Shown: positions 34,223 to 45,433 of the stretch, in pieces | How the letters are laid out: each line of letters begins with the position of its first letter | How positions within the stretch are numbered: position 1 is the stretch's first letter | Source of the DNA: Roseateles chitinivorans | GTDB lineage: Bacteria; Pseudomonadota; Gammaproteobacteria; Burkholderiales; Burkholderiaceae_C | Length of the DNA: 64,000 bases | NCBI RefSeq assembly: GCF_002761755.1 | Contig: NZ_PEOG01000025.1 | Location: 1-64,000 of the forward strand | Direction: 5' to 3' | Notes under the pieces: model-generated | Database searches by the model: none | The model's input: only the letters and a program-made list of their open reading frames with translations | What the model was told of the DNA's origin: nothing | Translations under genes and position numbers: made by a program

Positions 34223-35493
34223 AGCGGCCGCAGGAACCCCTCTTCCCCTGGACCCTCGGGTCGCAGCCCAGTTTCTCGGGCGGCAACGCGGTGTCGCTGC
34301 TGTGCGGGGGCGACGCGCTGTTCCCGGCGCAGATCGCGGCGATCGACCGGGCCGAGCACGAGGTCTGGCTCGCCACCTACATCTTTCATGACGACGAGGC
34401 CGGGGCCGCGACCCTGGGCGCATTGCGGCGCGCGGCGCTGCGCGGCGTGCGGGTGCGGGTGGTCGTCGACGGCTTCGGCTCCAAGGCCAGCCTGGGCTGG
34501 CTGCGCGAGCAGCTGGACGGCGCACCGGTGGCGCTGGCGGTGTTCCGGCCGATCGACCGCTGGTGGAACTGGCTGCATCCCGGTCAGCTGCGGCGGCTCC
34601 ACCAGAAGCTCTGCGTGGTGGACGGCCGGATCGGTTTCGTCGGCGGCATCAACGTGATCGACGACCGCGTCGACCTGCACCACGGACGCACCGAGGCGCC
34701 GCGGCTGGACTTCGCGGTGAGCGTCAGCGGCCCGGCGGTGCGGGCGATCGAGCAGGCCGCGCGCGCCGTCTGGACGCGCGCCTGGCTCGGGCATGACTTC
34801 GGCGACGAGATGCGCGCGATGATCCGCAGCGCCTCGCCGGGGCAGCGCGCGAAGCGCCTGATGCGTCGCATCCGGATGCCGCGCGGGGAGCACCGCCGGC
34901 GCGATCCCGATCGCCTGCCCCCGGTGCGCGCCGCCTTCGTGCTGCGCGACAACCTGCGCCAGCGCCGCACGATCGAGCGCGCCTATGTCGAGGCGATCCG
35001 CGGCGCGACCGCGCGGGTGGACCTGATCACGCCCTACTTCTATCCGGGCCAGCGCTTCCGGCGCGCGTTGAAGGACGCGGCCAGGCGTGGCGTCCAGGTG
35101 CGGCTGCTGCTGCAGGGCAAGGTGGACTACAGGATCGCCGCGATGGCGGCCCATGCGCTCTACGACGAGCTGCTCGGCCATGGCGTGCAGATCTACGAGT
35201 ACACGCCCGCCTTCCTCCATGCCAAGGTCTGCGTCGTCGACAACGACTGGGCGACGGTGGGCAGCTCCAACATCGATCCGCTGTCGCTGCTGCTCAACCT
35301 GGAAGCCAATGTGGTGGTGCGCGATGCACCGTTCGCCGGCGACGTGGCGCGGGAGTTCGATGCGGCGGTCGCGCAGTCGCGGCGGGTGGAGCGGCCGGAA
35401 GGCCGCGGGCTGCGGGGCGTCCTCGGGCGGGCGCTGGTGGCGTGGGTCGCGTATGTCTACCTGCGGGTGGCGGGAGCGACCGGCCGGTATTGA
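34219..35493 (+). CDS. clsB: Cardiolipin synthase ClsB (phospholipase D family)
   Basis: 424 residues from a TTG start at 34219 that overlaps the previous stop as TTGA. There is no better in-frame start before the conserved region. Two HKD motifs mark the phospholipase D fold: HQKLCVVDGRIGFVGGINV (about residue 130) and HAKVCVVDNDWATVGSSNID (about residue 335). Conserved ATYIFHDDEAG and DLITPYFYPG segments are also present. It condenses phospholipids to cardiolipin at the membrane. The two overlaps make nudB-EEP-clsB a tightly coupled operon. Confidence 0.9.
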   Translation: MKRPQEPLFPWTLGSQPSFSGGNAVSLLCGGDALFPAQIAAIDRAEHEVWLATYIFHDDEAGAATLGALRRAALRGVRVRVVVDGFGSKASLGWLREQLDGAPVALAVFRPIDRWWNWLHPGQLRRLHQKLCVVDGRIGFVGGINVIDDRVDLHHGRTEAPRLDFAVSVSGPAVRAIEQAARAVWTRAWLGHDFGDEMRAMIRSASPGQRAKRLMRRIRMPRGEHRRRDPDRLPPVRAAFVLRDNLRQRRTIERAYVEAIRGATARVDLITPYFYPGQRFRRALKDAARRGVQVRLLLQGKVDYRIAAMAAHALYDELLGHGVQIYEYTPAFLHAKVCVVDNDWATVGSSNIDPLSLLLNLEANVVVRDAPFAGDVAREFDAAVAQSRRVERPEGRGLRGVLGRALVAWVAYVYLRVAGATGRY

Positions 35494-35537
35494 GCCTGCA
35501 ACGACCGCGCTGGAGCGCGGGCGAGGCGCTTCCAGTC

Positions 35538-36908
35538 TCAGTTCGTATAGGTCCCCGGCCCCGGCATCGGCGGACGAACGCCGGTCGGGAACGGGTCCTG
35601 CTGCGTGGTGTTGGCATTGCCGGGCCGGGCGTTGAACTGCTTGTCGACGAAACGCAGCATCGGCTCGACGCGCGCCGCCCAACTCGCCTCGTCGTGCGTC
35701 GCACCCTGCGCCTCGAGGTAGCCGATGTCGGCGCTGGCCCAACCGCGCGCCTGGAGCACCGCCCGCAATTGGCGCAACTGCCTGATGGCCTCCGCGCCTT
35801 CGCCGGTGCCCATGTCCAGCCATAGCTTGGGACGCGCCTGCGACATCGGCAGCGGTGTCTTGCGCGTGTCGCGGATCGGGAACTGGTCGTCCCACCACAG
35901 CGACGGCGACACCACCAGCGCCGTGCCGAAGACTTCGCCGTGGTGCACCGCCAGCCACAGGCTCATGATGCCGCCCAGCGAGGAGCCTCCCACCGCCGTG
36001 TGCCCCGCGTCCGGCAGCGTGCGATAGCGCGCGTCGATCGCCGGCTTGAGCTGTTCGATCAGGTAGCGCGCGTAAGCCGCCGCCCGGCCGCCCTGGGTGT
36101 GGCCGTCGCGGCTCATCGCGGTGGCGGTGTACTCGTCGATGCGGCGCGCGGTGTTGTTGACCGCCACGATGATCATCGGCTGGATCTGCCCGTCGACCGT
36201 CAGGCGCTGCGCCGTCTCGTCGACCTGCCACTCGGCGCCCGCCGCCGCCGCGTCGAAGACGTTCTGCCCGTCGTGCAGGTAGAGCACCGGATAGCGACGC
36301 TGCGTGTCCCGCTCGTAGTTCGGCGGCAGCCAGACCTGCACGCCCCGCTCGCCGACGAATCGCTCCGGCAGCGGCTCCAGCCGCTCGATGGTGCCGGCGC
36401 GGCTCAACGAGATCGGCGCGCCCGGCGCGTTGAACGCGCGCGTGACCCGCACCTCGTCCGTGACCAGTTCGATCGCCCGGTTGCCGCCAGTCTCCCAGCC
36501 CGCATCGCCTTCGCCCTGGCCGGGGCGCTCGATGCGGAACTTGTAGGGCACGGTGCCGCCCGGCGGCATGCGCTCGAAGGTCGCGGTGACGCTGTACCAG
36601 CCGTCGCGGCCCAGGCCGGCGGCCGGCGCGATCAGCGAGCGCGACCAGCTCAGCGGCGCCGCGCCGCCGCGCACGCCGACCATGTCGCGGGCCGGATCGA
36701 AGCGGCCGGCGGCGATCTCGTCGCGCAGGTCGATGTCGAAGACGACCCGGGTCGCGGCGAAGGCGCGCGGTGCGACCAGCATCGCCGCGATCAGCAGCAA
36801 CAGCGTGGCAATGAAGCGGACAAGCGCGGGCGAGGGGCGGGCCGGCGCGGCGAGGGCGGAAACGACAACGGCGCGCGGGAGGCGCGCCGTGGAGGCGGTG
36901 TGAGGCAT
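35538..36908 (-). CDS. Exported esterase (esterase-D / enterochelin esterase-like)
   Basis: 456 residues. A basic start and a hydrophobic segment at about 30-50 ending APRAFAATR act as signal peptide or anchor. An N-terminal beta-sandwich-like region (about 52-165, with VPYKFRIERPG) resembles starch-binding or esterase N-terminal folds. The alpha/beta hydrolase has YPVLYLHDGQNVFD, the nucleophile in GGSSLGGIMS, and a late His in ATHDEASW. Substrate unknown; such enzymes hydrolyse siderophores, sugar esters or glycerol esters. It converges on clsB. Confidence 0.82.
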   Translation of the reverse strand: MPHTASTARLPRAVVVSALAAPARPSPALVRFIATLLLLIAAMLVAPRAFAATRVVFDIDLRDEIAAGRFDPARDMVGVRGGAAPLSWSRSLIAPAAGLGRDGWYSVTATFERMPPGGTVPYKFRIERPGQGEGDAGWETGGNRAIELVTDEVRVTRAFNAPGAPISLSRAGTIERLEPLPERFVGERGVQVWLPPNYERDTQRRYPVLYLHDGQNVFDAAAAGAEWQVDETAQRLTVDGQIQPMIIVAVNNTARRIDEYTATAMSRDGHTQGGRAAAYARYLIEQLKPAIDARYRTLPDAGHTAVGGSSLGGIMSLWLAVHHGEVFGTALVVSPSLWWDDQFPIRDTRKTPLPMSQARPKLWLDMGTGEGAEAIRQLRQLRAVLQARGWASADIGYLEAQGATHDEASWAARVEPMLRFVDKQFNARPGNANTTQQDPFPTGVRPPMPGPGTYTN

Positions 36909-36989
36909 GCGGAACTCACCGGATGAGCCGGACGGTCGGGGGCCGCCCGGCGGGTCGGTGGCGGGCCAGGCCCGCCGAGGCCCCGGATA

Positions 36990-38549
36990 TTAGTCCAGCA
37001 CGACCAGCTCTGTGCGCGCCCGCAGCAGCGCGGCCGGACCGCGCGGGCCATCGTCGTTGACCAGCGCGAAGGCACGCTCGATGTCCGGCGCCAGGTAGTG
37101 GTCGGTGGGCATCGCGGGGCAACGCTCGCGCAGCCGCGCATGCATCTCCTCCAGCGGCGCCGAGCTGCGCAGCGGGCGCAGGAACTCGATGCCCTGCGCC
37201 GCGGCCAGCAGCTCGATCGCGACGATGTGCGCCGTGTTGTCGAGCATCGGCCCCAGGCGGCGCGCGCCGAAGGTCGCCATCGAGACGTGGTCCTCCTGGT
37301 TGGCCGAGGTCGGCAGGCTGTCGACGCTGGCCGGATGCGCGAGCGACTTGTTCTCGCTGGCCAGCGCCGCGGCGGTGACGTGCGCGATCATGAAGCCGGA
37401 GTTGAGCCCCGCGTTCTCGGTCAGGAAGGGCGGCAGGCGCGACACGCCGGTGTCGATCAGCATCGCGATGCGGCGCTCGGCGATGGCGCCGACTTCCGCG
37501 ATCGCGCAGGCCAGCGCGTCGGCCGCCAGGGCGACCGGCTCGGCGTGGAAGTTGCCGCCGGAGATCATCGCCGCCGGGCCGTCGGCCGGCGCGAAGACCA
37601 GTGGGTTGTCGGTGACGGCGTTGGCCTCGCGCAGCAGCACGTCGCGGACGTAGCGCGACTGGTCCAGGCAGGCGCCCATGACCTGCGGCTGGCAGCGCAG
37701 GCAGTAGGGGTCCTGCACCCGGTCGTCCCCCTCGCGATGCGACTGGCGGATCGGGCTGCCGGCGAGCAGCGCCCGATAGGCCGCGGCCGTCTCGATCTGG
37801 CCGGGCTGGCCGCGCACCTCGTGGATGCGGGGATCGAAGGGGCCATCGCTGCCGCGCGCCGCGTCCAGGCTCAGCGCGCCGCTGACGACGGCGGCGGCAT
37901 AGACGGTCTCGAAGCGCAGCAGGCCTTCCAGCGCCAGCGCCGTCGAGGTCTGCGTGCCGTTGATCAGCGCCAGGCCCTCCTTGGCCTCCAGCACCAGCGG
38001 CTTCAGGCCGGCCCGCTCGAGCACCGCGAGCGCGGGCTGGCGCTGGCCGTCGACCAGCATCTCGCCTTCGCCCATCAGCGCCAGCGTCATGTGCGACAAC
38101 GGCGCGAGGTCGCCCGAGGCGCCGACCGAGCCCTGCGCCGGCACATAAGGCACCAGGCCCGCATTGAAGGCGTCGAGGATGCTCTGCACCACCGACTCGC
38201 GCACGCCGGAGAAACCGCGCGCCAGCGAGGCCGCCTTGGTCGCCAGCATCAGCCGCACGACCGGGGGCGCCAGCGGCGCGCCCACGCCCACGCAGTGCGA
38301 CCGGATCAGGTTGCGCTGCAGCGCGGCCAGCTCGTCCTTGCCGATGCGCTTGGAGGCCAGCTTGCCGAAGCCGGTGTTGACGCCGTAGACCGGATCGTCG
38401 CCGGCCGCGGCCGCCTGCACGACGGCGGCGCCGCGGCGGATCGTCCGCCAGGCGTCGGCCTGCAGCGTCAGCGTCACGCCGCCAGCGCGGATGCGGCGCA
38501 GCTGGTCCAGCGTCAGCCGGCCGGGGATGAGTTCAAGGGAAGTCGTCAT
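36990..38549 (-). CDS. hutH: Histidine ammonia-lyase
   Basis: 519 residues. It deaminates histidine to urocanate, the first step of histidine catabolism. The MIO cofactor arises from A144-S145-G146 within [15 protein letters not shown]. Also seen are [15 protein letters not shown], the LINGTQ stretch and [14 protein letters not shown], all HutH signatures. It is the last gene of the minus-strand run permease-hutU-hutH, 55 nt after hutU. Confidence 0.97.
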   Translation of the reverse strand: MTTSLELIPGRLTLDQLRRIRAGGVTLTLQADAWRTIRRGAAVVQAAAAGDDPVYGVNTGFGKLASKRIGKDELAALQRNLIRSHCVGVGAPLAPPVVRLMLATKAASLARGFSGVRESVVQSILDAFNAGLVPYVPAQGSVGASGDLAPLSHMTLALMGEGEMLVDGQRQPALAVLERAGLKPLVLEAKEGLALINGTQTSTALALEGLLRFETVYAAAVVSGALSLDAARGSDGPFDPRIHEVRGQPGQIETAAAYRALLAGSPIRQSHREGDDRVQDPYCLRCQPQVMGACLDQSRYVRDVLLREANAVTDNPLVFAPADGPAAMISGGNFHAEPVALAADALACAIAEVGAIAERRIAMLIDTGVSRLPPFLTENAGLNSGFMIAHVTAAALASENKSLAHPASVDSLPTSANQEDHVSMATFGARRLGPMLDNTAHIVAIELLAAAQGIEFLRPLRSSAPLEEMHARLRERCPAMPTDHYLAPDIERAFALVNDDGPRGPAALLRARTELVVLD

Positions 38550-38604
38550 GGGAACTCGGTTCGAGAACGGATTCGTGGATCGGGGATGGACGGGGACAGC
38601 GGTC

Positions 38605-40290
<1,686 letters not shown>

Positions 40291-40341
40291 GGCGGTTCCT
40301 TCCGGGAATCGTGGGATCTTGAGAGGCGTGGGAGGTCAGGA

Positions 40342-41793
40342 TCAGCGGCGGCTGGAAGCCGTCTCGCCGTCGGGGTAGATCATGGTGGCCGGCACGCGCA
40401 TCGTGCGGCGCGCCAGCGGGTAATAGACCAGCGAGGTCAGCACCAGGCTGACGATCCAGGAGATGTCGGCGCCGCCCAGCCAGTCGGCGATCGGGCCGCG
40501 GTACAGCTTCTGATTGAGGAAGGGGATCTGCACGATCACGCCCAGCAGGTAGCAGCCGAGCGCCATCGCGTTCCAGGCGCCGTAGCGGCCGTTGGGGTCG
40601 TAGAGCGCGGGGATGTCGACCTTCTCGCGCGAGACCAGGTAGTAGTCCACCAGGTTGATCGCGCTCCAGGGCACGAAGACCGCGAGCAGCAGCAACACGA
40701 AGTTCTTGAAGTGGTTCAGGAAGTCGGCGCTGGCCAGCACCGCGATCGCCATCGAGGCCAGCACGAAGCCGAGGATGGTCGCCGCGCGGGCCGCCGCGCC
40801 GATGCGCAGCGACGGCCGGAAGGCGCCCAGCGTGGTCAGCAGCGTCATGCAGCCGCCATAGGCGTTCAGGCAGTTGACGGTCAGCTTGCCGGCGACGATC
40901 ACCGTGTAGATCGCCGCGGCCACGGCCGGTCCGGCGAGCTCGCCCATGAAGCCGACCTGGTTCTTCAGGAAGCCGCCGCCGGCGGCCGCCACCAGCACGC
41001 CGAAGGTCATCGCCAGCTGCGCGCCCAGCACCGTGCCGGTGAAGGTGGTCCAGAAGGTGCGCGCGGTGGAGGTGCCCGACGGCAGGTAGCGCGAGTAGTC
41101 GGCGACATAGGGCGCGAAGGTCAGCTGCCAGCCGGCCGACAGCGCCATCGTCAGCAGCAGCGAGGCCATGGTGAACGGCTTCTGGCCGAAGACGGCGCCC
41201 ATGTCGTGCTGCTGGAACAGCCGCAGCGCCAGGTAGCCGAAGCCCAGGATGCCCAGCACCGTGGCGATGCGGCCGACGACGTGGATCAGCTTGTAGCCCA
41301 CCGTGGCGATCAGCGCGGTGAGGCCGCCGAAGACCGCGATACCCACCAGCGGCGACTCCGCGCCCAGCAGCAGGTTGATCGCCTGGCCCGACAGCACCGT
41401 GCCGGTGGCGGCGAAGCCCAGGTACATCACCAGCGTCAGCAGCAGCGGCAGCGCCGCGCCCTTGACGCCGAACTGCACCCGGCTGGAGATCATCTGCGGC
41501 AGGCCCAGCCGCGGCCCCTGCGCCGAGTGCAGCGCCATCACCGCGCCGCCCAGCAGGTTGCCCAGCAGCAGGCCGACGATCGCCGTCAGCGCCTCGGCGC
41601 CGAAGACGATGGCCAGGGCGCCGTCCACCACCGCGGTGATCTGCAGGTTGGCCGCCATCCAGAGGCTGAACTGGCTGCCCGGGCTGCCGTGGCGTTCGCG
41701 TTCGGGCACGCGATCGATGGTGCGCGTCTCCAGCAGCCGGTCCGGTGGGGCGGTCGCGCCGGCGGGCGACGCGGCGGAAGTCGATACGGTCAT
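40342..41793 (-). CDS. NCS1-family permease of the hut cluster
   Basis: 483 residues, about 12 transmembrane helices, NCS1 (cytosine/purine/hydantoin) family. N-terminal RHGSPGSQFSLWMAANLQI, SSRVQFGVKGAALPLLL and FAPYVADYSRYLP are family landmarks. The ATG at 41793 has AGGAG 6 nt upstream. As first gene of the hutU-hutH operon under an apparent HutC operator, it most likely imports histidine or urocanate, although named NCS1 members carry nucleobases. Substrate is therefore inferred from context. Confidence 0.88.
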   Translation of the reverse strand: MTVSTSAASPAGATAPPDRLLETRTIDRVPERERHGSPGSQFSLWMAANLQITAVVDGALAIVFGAEALTAIVGLLLGNLLGGAVMALHSAQGPRLGLPQMISSRVQFGVKGAALPLLLTLVMYLGFAATGTVLSGQAINLLLGAESPLVGIAVFGGLTALIATVGYKLIHVVGRIATVLGILGFGYLALRLFQQHDMGAVFGQKPFTMASLLLTMALSAGWQLTFAPYVADYSRYLPSGTSTARTFWTTFTGTVLGAQLAMTFGVLVAAAGGGFLKNQVGFMGELAGPAVAAAIYTVIVAGKLTVNCLNAYGGCMTLLTTLGAFRPSLRIGAAARAATILGFVLASMAIAVLASADFLNHFKNFVLLLLAVFVPWSAINLVDYYLVSREKVDIPALYDPNGRYGAWNAMALGCYLLGVIVQIPFLNQKLYRGPIADWLGGADISWIVSLVLTSLVYYPLARRTMRVPATMIYPDGETASSRR

Positions 41794-41849
41794 GGGAGTC
41801 TCCTGGGCGCGCCGTCGTGCTCTTCGCATCTGTTGGCGGGATGCGGCGG

Positions 41850-41878
41850 ACTCTAGTTGTCTATACAAGTACAGTCAA
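41850..41878 (-). promoter_or_regulatory. Promoter of permease-hutU-hutH
   Basis: TTGACT (-35, 41873-41878) and TAGAGT (-10, 41850-41855) on the minus strand with the ideal 17-bp spacer. One of the best sigma-70-type promoters seen in the window. The HutC-type operator sits in the spacer. Confidence 0.65.
41857..41868. promoter_or_regulatory. HutC-type operator TTGT-CTAT-ACAA
   Basis: A perfect TTGT-N4-ACAA dyad in the 100-bp divergent hut region, close to GntR/HutC operators, which are built around TGTATATACA-like cores. Position between -35 and -10 of the permease promoter predicts direct repression, relieved by urocanate. Confidence 0.65.
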
Positions 41879-41893
41879 GTAGGATGCGACCCC

Positions 41894-42649
41894 ATGGCGA
41901 CGAAGTCCTCGAGCTCCCTTCCGGCCTCCGCGTTGAGCGGTGCGGGCGGCCCCGCGCCGCAGTACCTGAAGGTGAAGACGCACCTGCGCGAAGGCATCGC
42001 GGGCGGGCGCTGGCGGCCGGGCGAGCGCCTGCCGTCGGAGGCGGACCTGACCGAGGCCTTCGGCGTCAGCCGCATGACGGTCAATCGCGCGCTGCGCGAG
42101 CTGCATCAGGAAGGCCTGGTCGAGCGGGTGCAGGGCGTGGGCAGCTTCGTCGCCCAGTTGCACCGGATCGCCTCGACGCTGACGGTGCGCGACGTGCATG
42201 AGGAAATCGCCGCGCGCAACCACCGGCACGAGGCCAGCGTCCATGTGCTGGAGACTTTGCGCGCCGATGCGGGGCAAGCCGCGCTGCTCGGCCTGCGCGC
42301 CGGCGCCACCGTCTTCCACAGCGTCATCGTCCATCGCGAGAACGGCATCGCGATCCAGTGCGAGGACCGGCTCGTGAATCCGGCCTGCGCGCCGGACTAC
42401 ATGGACCAGGACTTCGCGCGCATCACGCCCACCCATTACCTGCTGGAAGTGGCGCCGCTGTCGGAAGCGCGCTACACCATCGAGGCCGCCATGCCGGGCG
42501 CGCTCGAGGCCCGGCTGCTGGGCATGCCGCGCGGCGAACCCTGCCTGGTCGTGAAACGTGTCACATCCAGCCAGGGTCGCGCGGTGACGGCGGTGCGATT
42601 GGTGCATCCGGCCAGCCGCTACCTGCTAGAGGGGAGCTTCCAGGCGTGA
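41894..42649 (+). CDS. hutC: HutC, GntR-family repressor of histidine utilisation
   Basis: 251 residues. N-terminal winged helix at about 18-85 with YLKVKTHLREGI, RLPSEADLTEAFGVSRMTVN and GVGSFVAQ. C-terminal UTRA ligand domain at about 95-245 with RNHRHEASVHVL, HRENGIAIQCEDRLVNP and PTHYLLEVAPLSEARYTIE, the HutC pattern. Urocanate is the usual inducer. ATG 41894 is 25 bp past the operator, so it probably also represses itself. It begins the plus-strand hut run. Confidence 0.95.
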   Translation: MATKSSSSLPASALSGAGGPAPQYLKVKTHLREGIAGGRWRPGERLPSEADLTEAFGVSRMTVNRALRELHQEGLVERVQGVGSFVAQLHRIASTLTVRDVHEEIAARNHRHEASVHVLETLRADAGQAALLGLRAGATVFHSVIVHRENGIAIQCEDRLVNPACAPDYMDQDFARITPTHYLLEVAPLSEARYTIEAAMPGALEARLLGMPRGEPCLVVKRVTSSQGRAVTAVRLVHPASRYLLEGSFQA

Positions 42650-42680
42650 CCCGCGGGTTGACGTTTGGTGACGTGTCCTC

Positions 42681-43292
42681 ATGAGCGAGTCTTCGAGAAT
42701 CCCGCCCTTCAGCAATAGCCCTGCGCAGTTGGATGACATGAGCTGGATGAGGATCACCGCCGATGAGGTTGCACCGACCCCGTGGCGCAATGGAGGAGGC
42801 CAGACCCGCGAGCTGCTCGCGTGGCCGCACGTCGCGGACTGGAAGGTGCGCATCAGCGTCGCGGACATCGATCGCGACGGGCCGTTCTCGGCCTACCCCG
42901 GCGTGGACCGGTGGTTCGGCGTGCTGTCGGGAGAAGGCGTGATCATGCGCGGCCGCGCGCTCAAGCCCAACGAGGGCATGGTCGGGTTTCCCGGCGAGGA
43001 CGCGCCGGACTGCGCGCTGATCGACGGGCCGACGCAGGATTTCAACGTGATGCACCGGCGCGATGCCGGCGTCTTCCGGCTGCAGCCGGCCGACCGGCCG
43101 CTGATCCCGCACGGCGCGCGCTGGCTGGGCCTGTTCACGCAGGAAGGCGGCCTGCTGATCCACGGGCATCGCTCGGTGCCGCTGGCGCCCCGCACGCTGG
43201 CCTGGTGCGAATCGCCGGCCGCGCACAGCTGCGTCTTCGACGACGGCGATCAACATGGACCGGCCTGGTGGCTGGTCTGGAGCGACACATGA
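42681..43292 (+). CDS. hutD: HutD family protein
   Basis: 203 residues of the HutD cupin family. It starts well with [17 protein letters not shown], then [24 protein letters not shown] and [15 protein letters not shown]. HutD has no proven enzymatic role; it has been suggested to buffer flux or bind formylglutamate. A later ATG at 42738 would remove 19 poorly conserved residues. It is 31 nt after hutC and overlaps hutI by four bases (ATGA). Confidence 0.93.
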   Translation: MSESSRIPPFSNSPAQLDDMSWMRITADEVAPTPWRNGGGQTRELLAWPHVADWKVRISVADIDRDGPFSAYPGVDRWFGVLSGEGVIMRGRALKPNEGMVGFPGEDAPDCALIDGPTQDFNVMHRRDAGVFRLQPADRPLIPHGARWLGLFTQEGGLLIHGHRSVPLAPRTLAWCESPAAHSCVFDDGDQHGPAWWLVWSDT

Positions 43293-44521
43293 CGATGACC
43301 TCGACCGCTGCGCCACGCCGCGTCCTGTGGACCCACGCGACGCTGGCGACCTTCGCCGGCGAGCGCGACTGGGGACTGGTGAACGATGGCGCGCTGCTGG
43401 TCGAGGGCGAACAACTGCGCTGGGCCGGTCCCGCGGCCGAACTGCCGGCCGAGCTGCGTGCCGGTGTCGCCGACACGCACGACCTCGGCGGTGCGCTGGT
43501 GACGCCGGGGCTGATCGACTGCCACACCCACCTGGTCTACGGCGGCGAGCGTTCGGCGGAATTCGAGCTGCGCCTGCAGGGTGCGACCTACGAGGAGATC
43601 GCCCGCGCCGGCGGCGGCATCCGCTCCACCGTCGCGGCGACGCGCGCCGCGGGCGAGGCCGAGCTGCACGCGCTCGCGGTGCCGCGCGCCCGCGCGCTGA
43701 TGGCCGAGGGACTGACGACGCTGGAGGTGAAGTCGGGCTACGGCCTGTCGCTGGCGGACGAGGCCAAGTGCCTGCGCGTGGCGCGCCAGCTGGCCGCGCT
43801 CGGCCTGACGGTCCGCACCACCTGCCTGGGCGCCCACGCGCTGCCGCCGGAATTCGAAGGCCGCCAGGACGAGTATGTCGACGCGGTGTGCGGCTGGCTG
43901 CCGGAACTCCAGCGCCAGGGGCTGGTCGACGCGGTCGACGTCTTCTGCGAGCGCATCGCCTTCACGCCGGCGCAGACCCGGCGCGTCTTCGAGGCCGCGC
44001 GGGCGCTCGGACTGCCGGTCAAGCTGCATGCGGAACAGCTCAGCGACCAGGGCGGCGCCGCGCTGGCGGCCGAGTTCGGCGCGCTGTCCTGCGACCACCT
44101 CGAATGGCTGAGCGAGGACGGCATCGCCGCGATGGCGCGGGCCGGTACCGTCGCGGTGCTGCTGCCTGGCGCGTTCTACTTCCTGCGCGAGACGAAGCTG
44201 CCGCCGGTGCAGGCGCTGCGCGACGCCGGCGTGCCGATCGCCCTGGCGACCGACCACAACCCGGGCAGCTCGCCGGGGCTGTCGCTGCTGCTGATGCTGA
44301 ACATGGCCTGCACCTTCTTCCGGATGACGCCGGAGGAGGCGTTGCGCGGCCTGACGGTGAACGCGGCGCGGGCGCTCGGCTTGCCCGATCGCGGGCGGCT
44401 GGTCGCCGGCCTGCGCGCCGATTTCTGTATCTGGAATGCCGCGCATCCGCGTGAGCTGGCCTACTGGTTCGGCCGCAATCCGCTGCGACAGGTCGTGGTG
44501 GGCGGCCGGCCGCGGGCGTGA
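43289..44521 (+). CDS. hutI: Imidazolonepropionase
   Basis: 410 residues, amidohydrolase fold. It opens the imidazolone ring to give N-formimidoylglutamate. [22 protein letters not shown] holds the zinc His-x-His. [28 protein letters not shown] and [12 protein letters not shown] are HutI motifs. It starts inside the hutD stop (ATGA), a sign of coupled translation; the upstream in-frame region is the hutD shadow. Confidence 0.97.
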   Translation: MTMTSTAAPRRVLWTHATLATFAGERDWGLVNDGALLVEGEQLRWAGPAAELPAELRAGVADTHDLGGALVTPGLIDCHTHLVYGGERSAEFELRLQGATYEEIARAGGGIRSTVAATRAAGEAELHALAVPRARALMAEGLTTLEVKSGYGLSLADEAKCLRVARQLAALGLTVRTTCLGAHALPPEFEGRQDEYVDAVCGWLPELQRQGLVDAVDVFCERIAFTPAQTRRVFEAARALGLPVKLHAEQLSDQGGAALAAEFGALSCDHLEWLSEDGIAAMARAGTVAVLLPGAFYFLRETKLPPVQALRDAGVPIALATDHNPGSSPGLSLLLMLNMACTFFRMTPEEALRGLTVNAARALGLPDRGRLVAGLRADFCIWNAAHPRELAYWFGRNPLRQVVVGGRPRA

Positions 44522-44608
44522 GACGAGCGGCGGACGATCGCGCGACGACGCGATCGCGCCGGCGCGCGACGGCCTGTTGCCGCCGCGAGGAGACAAGAGG
44601 AACGAGCG

Positions 44609-45433
44609 ATGAAGCACGACGTCTTTGAACTGCGGCGTGGCCGCACCCCGCTGCTGATCAGCATGCCGCATGTGGGCCGCGAGATCTCGGCCGACCAGCA
44701 CCATCGCTATGTCGAGCGCGCGCTCGGCAGCGAGGACACCGACTGGCACCTGGAGCCGCTGTATGCGCCGATCGCCGAGCAGCTTGGCGCCGGGATGCTG
44801 GTGCCGCGCTTCTCGCGCTACCTGATCGACCTGAACCGCCCGCCCGAGGACACGCCGATGTATCCCGGCGCCTCCAACACCGAGCTCTGCCCGACGCGCT
44901 TCTTCACCGGCGAGTCGCTCTACAAGGACGGCCTGGCGCCGGACGCGGCCGAGAAGCAGCGCCGCATCGAGCAGTACTGGGCGCCGTACCACCAGGCGCT
45001 GCAGGGCGAGCTGCAGCGCCTGCGGCAGGAACATGGCTTCGCGCTGCTGTTCGAGGCCCACAGCATCCGCTCCGAACTGCCGTGGCTCTTCGAGGGGCAG
45101 CTGCCCGACCTCAACATCGGCACCGTCGAGGGCAAGTCCTGCAAGCAGGTCACCCGCCAGGCGATCGAGATCGTGCTGCAGGCGCAGGACGACTTCAGCT
45201 GGGTGGTCGACGGCCGCTTCAAGGGCGGCTACATCACCCGCCAGTACGGCCGGCCCGAGCTGGGCCAGCAGGCGGTGCAACTGGAGATGTGCTACCGCTG
45301 CTACATGGTCGAGAACGACATGGGCTTCACCGGCTATGAACTCGATGCGGCCTGCGTCGAACGGGTGCGGCCGGTGCTGACGATGCTGCTGCAGGCCTAT
45401 CTGATGGCCAACCCGTCGCGGAGCGCCGCATGA
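44609..45433 (+). CDS. hutG: N-formylglutamate deformylase
   Basis: 274 residues. It hydrolyses N-formylglutamate to glutamate and formate, the last step of the five-step histidine pathway. Motifs: PLLISMPHVGREI, SRYLIDLNRPPED, LFEAHSIRSE (metal ligands) and VDGRFKGGYITRQYGRP. GAGGA lies 8 nt before the ATG. An 87-nt gap separates it from hutI. Its stop overlaps the hutF start (ATGA). Confidence 0.96.
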   Translation: MKHDVFELRRGRTPLLISMPHVGREISADQHHRYVERALGSEDTDWHLEPLYAPIAEQLGAGMLVPRFSRYLIDLNRPPEDTPMYPGASNTELCPTRFFTGESLYKDGLAPDAAEKQRRIEQYWAPYHQALQGELQRLRQEHGFALLFEAHSIRSELPWLFEGQLPDLNIGTVEGKSCKQVTRQAIEIVLQAQDDFSWVVDGRFKGGYITRQYGRPELGQQAVQLEMCYRCYMVENDMGFTGYELDAACVERVRPVLTMLLQAYLMANPSRSAA

